From positions 1 to 17,725 of the forward strand of contig JAPLER010000157.1 of NCBI GenBank assembly GCA_026391115.1: 17,725 nucleotides of DNA. Reading direction: 5' to 3'. The notes under the pieces are model-generated. The model searched no databases and was not told where the DNA came from. It saw only the letters and a program-made list of their open reading frames with translations. This document shows positions 1-7,571 of the stretch, in pieces. Origin of the DNA: Bacteroidota bacterium. GTDB taxonomy: Bacteria; Bacteroidota; Bacteroidia; Chitinophagales; Chitinophagaceae. Each line of letters begins with the position of its first letter. Position 1 is the stretch's first letter. The position numbers and the translations under genes are program-made.

Positions 1-1145
1 CCAGTTTTTACTTTGTTCCAAATTTCTACTCTTTCATTGGCATTAAACTTACTATGATAAATAGCAATATTTCCTCCAAAGTGTTTTTGTAATCTGCGAA
101 TAATTTGTGCTGTTAAAGCAATCTCAGGCAATAAATACAGCACTTGATTATTTTGTTGTAAGTGTTGCTCTATAAGCCTTATATACAACTGTGTTTTGCC
201 ACTAGCAGTTACACCATGTAATAAGCAAACTTTTTTTTCTAAAAAAGAAGATTCAATTTCTGTTAAAGCAGTTTGTTGTGCATTACTTAATGTAAAATCA
301 ATTTCAATATCATTAGCTAGTTGTTTTATCCTATCTGCTCTTCGTTTTTCTGCAAGTAAAATATTTTTATCAATTAACCCTTTTAACTGTGCTGCTGTTG
401 CATTTGATTTCTTTAATAATGCAGTTTGTGTTACTTCTCCTTTGGTTTTAATTAAATGTAAATAGGAGAGTAGTAGCTCCATTTGCTTAGGTGCTTTGCC
501 AAAATTGTTCAACAAATCACTCAATGCATCATCATTGTTATATATCTTGTTTAATAAAATATATGTTTCTGTTTTGGGCTTGTATTTATCTTTTAACTCT
601 TCCCATACATAACATACTTTTTTCTCAATAAGTTTTTTTATTACTGGTGTTACATTATTACTGTCAAGTAGTTGCTGCACTTCACTCATCTTCAATTCTT
701 TTTTTATTTCTAATGCTTGTGCAACTATGTATTCATTATCGCTAAATTGGCTACCATCGTTTAAATCTACTTCTGTTTCATCATTCCATATAACAATAGT
801 TTCACTGTTTAATTTTAGATTGGCAGGCACCGCAGCTTGCATTGCATCGCCTTCGCTACACATATAGTATTGTGCTATCCATTCCCATAATTTTAATTGA
901 GTTAAATGCACCAATGGTTCTTCATCCAACAAGTTTATAATTTCTTTGGGCTCAAATTTTTCTGGCTTGGCAGTAGAAATATTTTTAATTATGCCAGCAT
1001 ATTTTTTATTACGTAGTTGCACTTCCACTCTTTGTCCAACTTTAATTACAGTTTCAAATTCTTTTGGTATTGCATAAGTATAGTTTATAGGTAAAGCCAA
1101 AGGAATAATTACTTGTGCATATAGGGTTGTATTGTGTTTAAACAA
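1..1145 (-). CDS. priA: Primosomal protein N' (replication restart helicase PriA), N-terminal half, cut by the window edge
   Basis: PriA is a DEAH-type DNA helicase that recognises stalled forks and reloads the replicative helicase. About 381 codons are visible. The N-terminal DNA-binding domain begins YAQVIIPLALPINYTYAIP, a PriA hallmark. The Walker A motif GVTASGKT lies at 192-215 (about residues 311-318), preceded by LLH and followed by QLYI as in PriA. The reading frame is open to base 1, so the DEAH box, zinc-binding cysteines and C-terminal helicase lobe lie outside. There is no in-frame ATG near the expected N-terminus. The TTG at 1143-1145 leaves about ten residues before the conserved YAQV block, which suits the family. 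A TTG at 1203-1205 would add 20 residues and cannot be excluded; an in-frame TGA lies just upstream of that. The gene is divergent from ppa. Family identity is sure, the start is not. Confidence 0.92.
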   Translation of the reverse strand, partial: MFKHNTTLYAQVIIPLALPINYTYAIPKEFETVIKVGQRVEVQLRNKKYAGIIKNISTAKPEKFEPKEIINLLDEEPLVHLTQLKLWEWIAQYYMCSEGDAMQAAVPANLKLNSETIVIWNDETEVDLNDGSQFSDNEYIVAQALEIKKELKMSEVQQLLDSNNVTPVIKKLIEKKVCYVWEELKDKYKPKTETYILLNKIYNNDDALSDLLNNFGKAPKQMELLLSYLHLIKTKGEVTQTALLKKSNATAAQLKGLIDKNILLAEKRRADRIKQLANDIEIDFTLSNAQQTALTEIESSFLEKKVCLLHGVTASGKTQLYIRLIEQHLQQNNQVLYLLPEIALTAQIIRRLQKHFGGNIAIYHSKFNANERVEIWNKVKT

Positions 1146-1221
1146 TTGCTGTGCTTGAGTTTCAAGTGGTGAAAGTTGTTTTATATTTTTAAAAGAAGAA
1201 ATCAATTTATATTTATTATTT

Positions 1222-1229
1222 CAAAAATA
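1222..1229 (-). promoter_or_regulatory. Candidate -7 element (TATTTTTG) upstream of priA
   Basis: Read on the minus strand, these bases are TATTTTTG, an exact match to the Bacteroidota -7 consensus TAnnTTTG. It lies 16 bases before the upstream TTG candidate and about 76 before the favoured one. The nearest upstream TTTG is only 14 bases away, shorter than the usual spacing of about 19-21, so the -33 part is weak. Confidence 0.35.
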
Positions 1230-1263
1230 GTAGTATTGCCTTTCAAATTTGAATGTATAAAAT

Positions 1264-1821
1264 ATGAGTAATATAACAACAAACGTTTTACACCCTTGGC
1301 ATGGTGTATCTTATGGCAAAAATGCACCAAGAACTGTAAATGCAATTATTGAAATTCCACACGGAAGTAGATGCAAATATGAAATTGATAAAGAAAGTGG
1401 GTTGTTAAAGCTTGATAGGGTGTTATACTCTTCTTTTTATTATCCAGTAAACTATGGTTTTATTCCTCAAACTTATGGTGGAGATAAAGATCCATTAGAC
1501 ATTTTGGTAATAACATCTTTACCAGTACAAGCTTTAACTTTAATGGAAGCCAAAGTAATTGGTGTAATGCAAATGGTAGATAGTGGCGATGCTGATGATA
1601 AAATTATTGCAGTTGCAGCCAATGACCCAAGTGTTAATTATTACAACAATATAGAAGAATTGCCCAAGCATTTTTTTGATGAATTACGCCATTTTTTTGA
1701 AGAATATAAACACCTTGAAAATAAAACTGTAGCTGTTGAAGAATTCAAAGACAAAGCTACTGCTTTAAATATTATTCAAGAGGCAATGGATTTTTATAAG
1801 GAAACATTTCTAATGAAGTAA
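1264..1821 (+). CDS. ppa: Inorganic pyrophosphatase, family I
   Basis: Soluble family I pyrophosphatase (185 aa). It hydrolyses pyrophosphate to two phosphates in the cytoplasm and so pulls biosynthetic reactions forward; it needs Mg2+. By alignment with the E. coli enzyme from memory, the active-site set is complete: E30, K38, E40, R52, Y60, Y64, D74, D76, D79, D106, D111, K113, Y148 and K149. The signature region reads GGDKDPLDIL (residues 72-81), where most relatives have GDGDP; the three metal-binding Asp residues are kept. The ATG at 1264 fits the family's length. The gene is divergent from priA and its last 50 bases overlap the 3' end of the opposite-strand permease gene. No terminator is visible after it. 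Confidence 0.97.
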   Translation: MSNITTNVLHPWHGVSYGKNAPRTVNAIIEIPHGSRCKYEIDKESGLLKLDRVLYSSFYYPVNYGFIPQTYGGDKDPLDILVITSLPVQALTLMEAKVIGVMQMVDSGDADDKIIAVAANDPSVNYYNNIEELPKHFFDELRHFFEEYKHLENKTVAVEEFKDKATALNIIQEAMDFYKETFLMK

Positions 1822-2701
1822 GTAACTGTTGTTTTTTATGCTGTTTATATACCCTTATCATTTGCAATACCACACTTAAAATAATTAACAGCATTCCCCA
1901 ATAAAAAGTGCTGCTCAAATCTTTTTGTTCGTTATAAAAAATAAAGGCAAGTGCCACACCATATACAGGCTCAAGATTAAGTGTTAAGTTTTGTGTAAAG
2001 GCAGTTACTTTTTTAAGTGCTTGTAAGCTTAACCACATAGCAACTATTGTACACACCCAACTTAAAACAAGCAATCCAACGATATCTTTCAACGTAGGTA
2101 ATAAAGATGTTGATGGAAAATATTTAAGGTAAAATGGCATTATAATACTTAGGAAAATAATACCCCCCAGTAGCTGATAAAACATTACAGCTTCGGTACT
2201 TGCAATGGCTACATTTTTTTTATTATAACAAGAAAATAAAGCACTAAAAAATGCAGAAATTAATCCAATAATAATTCCTGTTCTATATCTATTATCAAAA
2301 TGAAAAACCAATGCAATGCCTACAACACCAAGCAGACTAAGCATTGCCGAGGTTATACTAAATTTTGTTTTGGTAATAATTGGTTCTAGTATAGCTGTAA
2401 AAAAAGAAATGGTTGATAAACAAATAAGCCCAACTGAAACATTTGAATATTTAATGCTGCCATAAAAAAACACCCAATGCAACCCTATAATGCAACCATT
2501 AAGCATTAGTTTTTTTGCATTTTGTTTTTCAATGTTTAAACTGCTTTTTGTAAAGTATAAGAATAAAGTAAAAGAAGAGAGTGTAATTAATAATCTATAC
2601 CAAACCAATAAGCCTTCGTTCAACTCTATAAACTTACCCAAAATGCCAGTAAAGCCCCAAATAAATACAGCTATGTGAAGTTTAATTAAAGCAGATTTCA
2701 A
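1772..2701 (-). CDS. EamA/DMT-superfamily permease (RhaT/YdcZ-like)
   Basis: Inner-membrane protein of 309 aa in the drug/metabolite transporter superfamily, with about ten predicted membrane helices in two EamA repeats. The first repeat starts at the N-terminus with GFTGILGKFIELNEGLLVWYR, shortened here to its key parts GFTGILGK and LVWYR. The second covers about residues 210-285 and contains the typical LEPVYGV. The substrate cannot be told; members export amino acids, metabolites or sugars. There is no ATG at the N-terminus, so the start is probably the TTG at 2699-2701, with an in-frame stop 27-30 bases upstream. The gene is last in a same-strand run after the glycosyltransferase, with a 50-base gap, so co-transcription is possible. 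Its 3' end overlaps ppa. Confidence 0.88.
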   Translation of the reverse strand: MKSALIKLHIAVFIWGFTGILGKFIELNEGLLVWYRLLITLSSFTLFLYFTKSSLNIEKQNAKKLMLNGCIIGLHWVFFYGSIKYSNVSVGLICLSTISFFTAILEPIITKTKFSITSAMLSLLGVVGIALVFHFDNRYRTGIIIGLISAFFSALFSCYNKKNVAIASTEAVMFYQLLGGIIFLSIIMPFYLKYFPSTSLLPTLKDIVGLLVLSWVCTIVAMWLSLQALKKVTAFTQNLTLNLEPVYGVALAFIFYNEQKDLSSTFYWGMLLIILSVVLQMIRVYKQHKKQQLLTSLEMFPYKNPLPLE

Positions 2702-2726
2702 GAGTTGGAATTTGTTCTTTAAGTAT

Positions 2727-2754
2727 TAGGCTTTTTAAAGTTATAAAAAACCTA
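2727..2754 (-). terminator. Weak hairpin at the end of the glycosyltransferase gene
   Basis: An imperfect 10-base-pair stem (TAGGCTTTTT against AAAAAACCTA, one mismatch) with an 8-base loop. It includes the glycosyltransferase stop codon. No T-run follows on the minus strand, so at most it is an attenuator between the two genes or a 3' end protector. Confidence 0.25.
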
Positions 2755-3513
2755 TGCATTTGCAATCTGCGAGTTGGCTTTTACTTTTTTGCCATAGTTA
2801 TGAAATAAACTTTGCCATTGAATTTTAAGCACACCCCATACACCTTCTTTAATAATACCTTTACTCATTTTGCTTACGCCAATTTTTCTATCAATAAAAG
2901 TAATAGGTACTTCTACAATTTTAAAACCTAGTTTCCAACTGGCAAATTTCATTTCTATTTGAAATGCATAACCCACAAACATTATAGCATCTAGGTTAAT
3001 GGTTTCAAGCACTTTTCGTTTATAACATACGAAACCAGCAGTAGGGTCGTTTACAGGCATCCAAGTAAGTAAGCGTGTGTACATAGAACCACCACGAGAG
3101 TAAAGTTGTCTATCCCAGGGCCAGTTTTCTGTTTTTCCACCTGGCACATATCTGCTGCCTACAGCCACATCGCCACAATCATCTTTACAAGCTTTGTATA
3201 GTCTTTCTAAATCATTTGGATTATGAGAAAAATCGGCATCCATTTCAAAAATAAAATTATAGCTGCGTGCAATACACCATTTAAAACCGTGTATATAAGC
3301 AGTACCCAAACCCAATTTACCAGTGCGTTCTTCAATAAAAAGTTGAGCAGGATATTTAATCATTAAGTCCTTTACAATTTGTGCAGTACCATCGGGCGAG
3401 CCATCATCTATTACCAATACGTGATACCCCAAATTAAGATTCATTACAGCAGTAATTATTGCTGTAATATTTTCTTTTTCATTGTAGGTAGGTATAATGA
3501 CAATCTTTTCCAT
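2752..3513 (-). CDS. Family 2 glycosyltransferase, polyprenol-phosphate mannosyltransferase (DPM1) type
   Basis: A 253-aa GT2 (GT-A fold) enzyme without membrane segments, closest to bacterial DPM1-like polyprenol monophosphomannose synthases. It would transfer a sugar from a nucleotide donor to polyprenyl phosphate at the inner face of the membrane. Visible motifs are IIPTYNEKENI at residues 6-16, DDGSPDGT at 36-43 (nucleotide binding), the metal-binding DAD at 92-94, and DPTAGFVCYKRKVL at 156-169, which is typical of this subgroup. The C-terminal membrane helices of the longer DPM/GtrB types are absent. The ATG at 3511-3513 puts the first strand right at the N-terminus, as usual. The acyltransferase gene lies 75 bases upstream and the permease 50 bases downstream on the same strand. 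The sugar is not certain from sequence alone. Confidence 0.92.
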   Translation of the reverse strand: MEKIVIIPTYNEKENITAIITAVMNLNLGYHVLVIDDGSPDGTAQIVKDLMIKYPAQLFIEERTGKLGLGTAYIHGFKWCIARSYNFIFEMDADFSHNPNDLERLYKACKDDCGDVAVGSRYVPGGKTENWPWDRQLYSRGGSMYTRLLTWMPVNDPTAGFVCYKRKVLETINLDAIMFVGYAFQIEMKFASWKLGFKIVEVPITFIDRKIGVSKMSKGIIKEGVWGVLKIQWQSLFHNYGKKVKANSQIANA

Positions 3514-3588
3514 TCGTGGTAAAAGTAAAGAGAAAACGCAATTTCAGGCTTTTTGAAATCTAAATAGTTTGTTAAAAATTATAAAATT

Positions 3589-4245
3589 CTATTTTTTAAC
3601 TGTATAATAATCTAGCATAGTGTTGTAAACTTTCTCTTTTAAGGCAGCTGCACTTTGGTTGTTTACTGGTATTGCAGGCAAAAAGTGCATTTCTAGTTTA
3701 TGTGGCAATAAGTAAAATAATTTATTATTAGGCATTGCTTTATTGGTGTTAAAAATAAGTGTTGGGATGATACTTACTTGTGTCTCTGCTGCTAGTTTAA
3801 ACGCACCATCGTAAAAAGATTTCAATGGTTCTTTAGTTCTGTTTCTTGTACCTTCTGGATAAATGCACATATGTATCTTGTGTTTCAATACATCCTTCAT
3901 TTCATAAAAACTTTCTCTACGACTTTTTTCATTTTTTCTATCAACAAGCACTGCCCCTTTGGCGTAAAAAAGCCCAAATAATGGCACTTTAGTGAATGAA
4001 CTTTTGGCTATGGTTTTATTGCCACTGGGTATAAAAGGGCAGGAGATGGGGATATCTAAAAGTGTGTTATGATTAATAGTAATGATATAAGTTTCTCCTT
4101 TTTTAAAATTAGCAGTACCCACAATTCTAATAGGACAACCCACAAGCACAAGCCACACACGCATCCATATTTTAGAAATATAAATAAATACCGATTGGCT
4201 TTTTTGCTTATCTCTTAATAAATATGATAAGAAAAGTAACCACAA
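3589..4245 (-). CDS. plsC: Lysophospholipid acyltransferase (1-acyl-glycerol-3-phosphate acyltransferase family), probably frameshifted at its N-terminus
   Basis: The PlsC-like acyltransferase core is intact. This family acylates lysophosphatidic acid or a related lysolipid at the membrane. The catalytic HX4D motif is NHNTLLD (H59, D64 from the TTG at 4245). YPEGTRNRT (residues 129-137) is the acceptor-binding motif, and IAKSSFTKVPLFG matches motif II. In this frame a TAA lies at 4249-4251 and there is no ATG, so only a TTG at 4243-4245 is available. Relatives that I recall have an extra N-terminal membrane helix. Such a helix is encoded in another frame just upstream (4208-4312) and runs into a stop, which suggests a small deletion or a sequencing error. 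The core could still be made and active, but whether a full-length protein is made is uncertain. Confidence 0.85.
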   Translation of the reverse strand: MWLLFLSYLLRDKQKSQSVFIYISKIWMRVWLVLVGCPIRIVGTANFKKGETYIITINHNTLLDIPISCPFIPSGNKTIAKSSFTKVPLFGLFYAKGAVLVDRKNEKSRRESFYEMKDVLKHKIHMCIYPEGTRNRTKEPLKSFYDGAFKLAAETQVSIIPTLIFNTNKAMPNNKLFYLLPHKLEMHFLPAIPVNNQSAAALKEKVYNTMLDYYTVKK

Positions 4246-4312
4246 AACTTACCATACCCCATAATGCCCAAACCCTTGCAAATATTGAAATGAATGTGTT
4301 TTTAATACTCAA
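4208..4312 (-). pseudogene. Out-of-frame N-terminal fragment of the plsC-like acyltransferase
   Basis: From a TTG at 4310-4312 a 34-codon frame reads MSIKNTFISIFARVWALWG, then a hydrophobic stretch VSFVVTFLIIFI, then KR and a TAA at 4208-4210. The pattern of aromatic residues followed by a membrane helix matches the N-terminus I recall for Chitinophagaceae acyltransferases of this type, where it continues straight into the RIWMRVWL-like segment. Here that segment is in the main frame, offset by one base. The two frames overlap over 4211-4248, which bounds the lesion. The join is about five residues shorter than in recalled relatives, so a deletion of roughly 14-17 bases is more likely than a single-base error. 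Confidence 0.6.
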
Positions 4313-4331
4313 TGTAATGTTATTTAAAATT

Positions 4332-4339
4332 CAAACATA
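4332..4339 (-). promoter_or_regulatory. Candidate -7 element (TATGTTTG) upstream of the plsC region
   Basis: On the minus strand these bases read TATGTTTG, an exact match to TAnnTTTG. It lies 19 bases before the TTG at 4312, which supports that upstream start as the original one. No good -33 TTTG is found at the usual distance. Confidence 0.4.
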
Positions 4340-4368
4340 AAGAAAACTTTGTGTATAGGGTATAAAAT

Positions 4369-4399
4369 ACAATCGGCGTGTATTATACAGGCCGATTGT
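4369..4399. other. Strong stem-loop of unknown role
   Basis: A perfect 9-base-pair stem (ACAATCGGC against GCCGATTGT), a single G/G mismatch, a further 4-base-pair stem (TGTA/TACA) and a TTA loop. No T-run follows on either strand, so it does not look like an intrinsic terminator. It lies between the malQ terminator and the plsC start, and could sit in a plsC leader or protect the malQ transcript end. Confidence 0.7.
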
Positions 4400-4420
4400 G
4401 GTGTAGTATATCAACAAAAC

Positions 4421-4458
4421 AAAACAGCCTTGAAACATTTATATTTCAAGGCTGTTTT
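4421..4458 (-). terminator. Intrinsic terminator of malQ
   Basis: A perfect 15-base-pair stem (AAAACAGCCTTGAAA against TTTCAAGGCTGTTTT) with an 8-base loop. On the minus strand the stem ends in TTTT followed by GTTTTG. It lies 21 bases after the malQ stop codon. Confidence 0.85.
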
Positions 4459-4479
4459 ACTACTATTATCTATTAACTA

Positions 4480-7400
4480 TCATCTACCGCTCATTGCAAT
4501 ACTTTCGGTAAGCATAGTGTTAAATTCTTTTGCAGCTTGCAATTCTTCAATACTTAAATTCATTCTATATTGCCAGTAATGTTTAGGGTTGGCTGGCACA
4601 TTAATTCTTTCGTCATTTGGGTTTTCTCTTCTTAAAGAGTCATCCATACCTAGCAGGTCTTGTAATTGAAATATAGCCCACATTGCAGGGCTGTATAGGT
4701 GTTGCACTACTATGGCTTTATTAATCCATCCCTCGCAGTAGTAAGGTGCATTGCCCCATTGTCCTAGTTCATTATTATAAAAAGATTGAATACCATCTTT
4801 ATCCTCTTCCCACCATCCACGAATAGTGCTCATATCGTGTGTACTTGGTGTAACCACACTTAAATATGGTGCATCGTTGGGGTGAAAGAATTTGCGAGTG
4901 CTATCCTTTGGCATTCTTTGTATTTCAAGACTTAGTAAGCCCAATTGTTTCATAGCATCTGGCACGCAAGCAGGCACTAGTCCAAGATCTTCGCCACAAA
5001 TTAGCATATTGGTTACTCTACGCAATGCAGGTAGCTTTTGCATAGCTTCTTTCATCCAAAAATCATCCTGGCGTTTAAAGAAATAATCAACATACAATTC
5101 TTTTAACTGGTGTTGTGTGTTATAATCTAAGTTTTGAAAAGATGATGTGCTTTCTATACCAAATCTAAAATGGAATTGTTGTCCATTGCTTTCTGGTATT
5201 TCAAATAAAATAATATTTGAAATAAGATTATATAAACCGATTTTTATTTTATTGTTAGTGTCGTTTTCTTCAATTGTTGCAAAATGTTTTTCTACTTCGC
5301 GTTGTGTGGTAAAACCATTGCGTAAACTATAAAAACCAAATCCATCATAATCTACAAAATGCTCTTTTACATAATCACTGTCATAGCCAAATTGTTCCCA
5401 TAAAATATGTTCGTTAATAAATGGTTTGGTATAACGGTGGTGTGTAAAATCAATAGCACGAGCAAATAATTCGTTAATATGAACTGGGATTGCAGGAACA
5501 AAATGTCCCATAATACCTTCTACAGCGTGCATTGGAATACTCCATATTCTAAAGAAACCTAAAATATGATCAATTCTAAATGCATCAAAATAATAACTCA
5601 TTTGCTCAAAACGTTTACGCCACCAAGCAAATCCATCTTGTTGCATTGCTTGCCAATTGTAAGTAGGAAAGCCCCAGTTTTGTCCTTTAACAGCAAAGTC
5701 ATCTGGTGGTGCACCAGCTTGTACATCCATATTATATAAATGTGGCTCTTGCCAAGCATCTGCACCATATCTGTAAATGCCAATAGGTATATCTCCCTTG
5801 ACAATTATACCTTTAGAATGGGCATATTGTGTTGCATCTAGCAATTGCAAATGCAAATGATATTGAATAAAATACTGAAAAGCAATATCGTTGTAAGCAG
5901 CACTTTTTTCGTTGGTTAATTCTGCTATATCTTTTTCGTGATAATGACGATAGGCAGGCCAGTTGTTGTAATTAGCAGTTTTGTATTCATCTCTTAAATA
6001 ACAAAAAACAGAATAGGGTACTAGCCAATGTTTATTGTTATTAAAAAACTCTTTAAATGTAGCACTAGCAAATGTTTTAGCACTTTGTAGTGGGAATATT
6101 TTTTTAAGATAAGTTAGTTTTACTTTTAATACTTCCTCATAATCAACAGCATCTTTTGCATTTAATGCAATTTGTTTATCATCTAGTTTTCTTAATAGAT
6201 AATCGTTTACAGTATCGGTCGCTTGTTGTAAGTTTATGTAAATAGGATGCAATGCAAATGCAGATATTGCTGCATAAGGATAACTATCTTGCCAAGTGTG
6301 TGTCGCTGTAGTATCGTTGATAGGTAAAATTTGTATCAACTTTAAACCAATGCTGTGGCTCCAATCTGCAAGATTTTTTATGTCTGTAAATTCTCCAACA
6401 CCAAAACTGTTTTTTGTTTTTAAACTAAATACAGGAATGGCAACACCAGCACCACGCCAATTATGTTGTGGTAAATTGGCAAACGCATCGTTTACAATAG
6501 TTTGTTTGTTGGGTTCAATGGCATCATAAACTACTCTGTTATCCCCATCTTCAAATCTTACAAACTTGTTATTTACGGTATCGTAAACACCATATTTATA
6601 TGCAATAGGAAAATGTTCTTTACTTAAATCAATGTATGCTTTATATTGTTGTGTATTGGGTAAAAGCTCCATTAATATTGGGTTTTCTGTGTCCCAATTA
6701 CTTAGTTTTTTGCAACTACCAACTAGGCAAAGTGTTTGTTCTTGTGCAAGTATTGGTGTTTTGGTTTGAAAACAATGTGTGTATTTTTTAGCAGTGCTTG
6801 TTTTATTGCTTGCATTAGGTTGTAATAATACATTTTGAAAAGGCACAGTGTAAAATGTATTTTGAGCAAAGCCAGTATAATTCCAACCATCAATAAGCAA
6901 TAAATCTTTGGCTTGGGTTGTAGTTGCATTAATTACTTTATCTGTGCCGCAATCGAACTGAATATTGCCGTCATTATTTTTTAAAATGTAATTATATACA
7001 AAAGGCTCAGTTGTTTTTTCTAATTCAATAGTGGCATACCAATACTCGGTGTTAAAATATTGCATTGGTAATGCTTTAGTTACATCTGCATTACCCAATA
7101 ATGGGTGATTGCCAGTTACCAATAATTCTTGTCCATAGCTTGTGCTGTATCTTAATTGAAAAGTTACTGTTATTGTTTCAACTGTTGTGGGTGGTGTAGT
7201 TGTTTTTATAGACACTACAGCTTTTTTTACTGCTGTCTTTTTAGGTGCAGGCTTTACAGCCTTAGTTGCAGGGACAACTTCTTTTGCTTTTTTAGTAGTA
7301 ACCTTAGTTGCTATAATTTTAGTAGGTATTGCTTCTTTATTATCAATAATTACTTCTACTTTGGGTACAGTAGCTTTTTTTGTTACAGCTTTTGTGGGCT

Positions 7401-7512
7401 TGGCTACCACTACTTCTTTTACATCATTTTGTTTTACTGCAACTTTTTTAGCATCCTTTTTGGGTACTGCTTTTTTAGCTTTAGTTATATTAACATTTTC
7501 CACTTGAGCCAT
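4480..7512 (-). CDS. malQ: 4-alpha-glucanotransferase (GH77, DPE2-like) with tandem CBM20 and a lysine-rich N-terminal tail
   Basis: A 1010-aa amylomaltase/disproportionating enzyme that moves glucan chains between maltodextrins or glycogen branches in the cytoplasm. From the ATG at 7510-7512, residues 2 to about 113 are a low-complexity Lys/Ala/Val/Thr/Pro tail (KKAVPKKDAKKVAVK and similar). Two starch-binding CBM20 modules follow (about 114-210 and 243-335), then the GH77 barrel (about 355-1000). The predicted catalytic residues are present: nucleophile D648 in FRIDH, acid/base E841 in GEDLG and stabiliser D893 in STHD. Two CBM20 modules before GH77 is the DPE2 layout and is common in Bacteroidota; the long basic tail is not part of it. 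A TTG 33 bases upstream lies within the likely promoter, so the ATG is the better start. The gene stands alone, divergent from sucD, with its own terminator. Confidence 0.95.
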   Translation of the reverse strand: MAQVENVNITKAKKAVPKKDAKKVAVKQNDVKEVVVAKPTKAVTKKATVPKVEVIIDNKEAIPTKIIATKVTTKKAKEVVPATKAVKPAPKKTAVKKAVVSIKTTTPPTTVETITVTFQLRYSTSYGQELLVTGNHPLLGNADVTKALPMQYFNTEYWYATIELEKTTEPFVYNYILKNNDGNIQFDCGTDKVINATTTQAKDLLLIDGWNYTGFAQNTFYTVPFQNVLLQPNASNKTSTAKKYTHCFQTKTPILAQEQTLCLVGSCKKLSNWDTENPILMELLPNTQQYKAYIDLSKEHFPIAYKYGVYDTVNNKFVRFEDGDNRVVYDAIEPNKQTIVNDAFANLPQHNWRGAGVAIPVFSLKTKNSFGVGEFTDIKNLADWSHSIGLKLIQILPINDTTATHTWQDSYPYAAISAFALHPIYINLQQATDTVNDYLLRKLDDKQIALNAKDAVDYEEVLKVKLTYLKKIFPLQSAKTFASATFKEFFNNNKHWLVPYSVFCYLRDEYKTANYNNWPAYRHYHEKDIAELTNEKSAAYNDIAFQYFIQYHLHLQLLDATQYAHSKGIIVKGDIPIGIYRYGADAWQEPHLYNMDVQAGAPPDDFAVKGQNWGFPTYNWQAMQQDGFAWWRKRFEQMSYYFDAFRIDHILGFFRIWSIPMHAVEGIMGHFVPAIPVHINELFARAIDFTHHRYTKPFINEHILWEQFGYDSDYVKEHFVDYDGFGFYSLRNGFTTQREVEKHFATIEENDTNNKIKIGLYNLISNIILFEIPESNGQQFHFRFGIESTSSFQNLDYNTQHQLKELYVDYFFKRQDDFWMKEAMQKLPALRRVTNMLICGEDLGLVPACVPDAMKQLGLLSLEIQRMPKDSTRKFFHPNDAPYLSVVTPSTHDMSTIRGWWEEDKDGIQSFYNNELGQWGNAPYYCEGWINKAIVVQHLYSPAMWAIFQLQDLLGMDDSLRRENPNDERINVPANPKHYWQYRMNLSIEELQAAKEFNTMLTESIAMSGR

Positions 7513-7542
7513 AGTTTTGGTGTTTGTTATTATTGTGAGGTG

Positions 7543-7571
7543 CAAAATAAGGAATTAATGTGTAAATACAA
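7543..7571 (-). promoter_or_regulatory. Candidate malQ promoter
   Basis: On the minus strand, TTG at 7571-7569, an 18-base spacer and TTATTTTG at 7550-7543 approximate the Bacteroidota -33/-7 pair (TTG and TAnnTTTG, one mismatch in the -7). The ATG of malQ follows about 30 bases later. Confidence 0.45.

Noticed and set aside
196..465. Plus-strand frame of 89 residues
   Set aside because: It is antisense to priA, whose Walker A motif is encoded in the same stretch.
4349..4579. Plus-strand frame of 76 residues over the malQ 3' end
   Set aside because: It runs through two hairpins and the malQ coding end; its composition is that of a chance frame.
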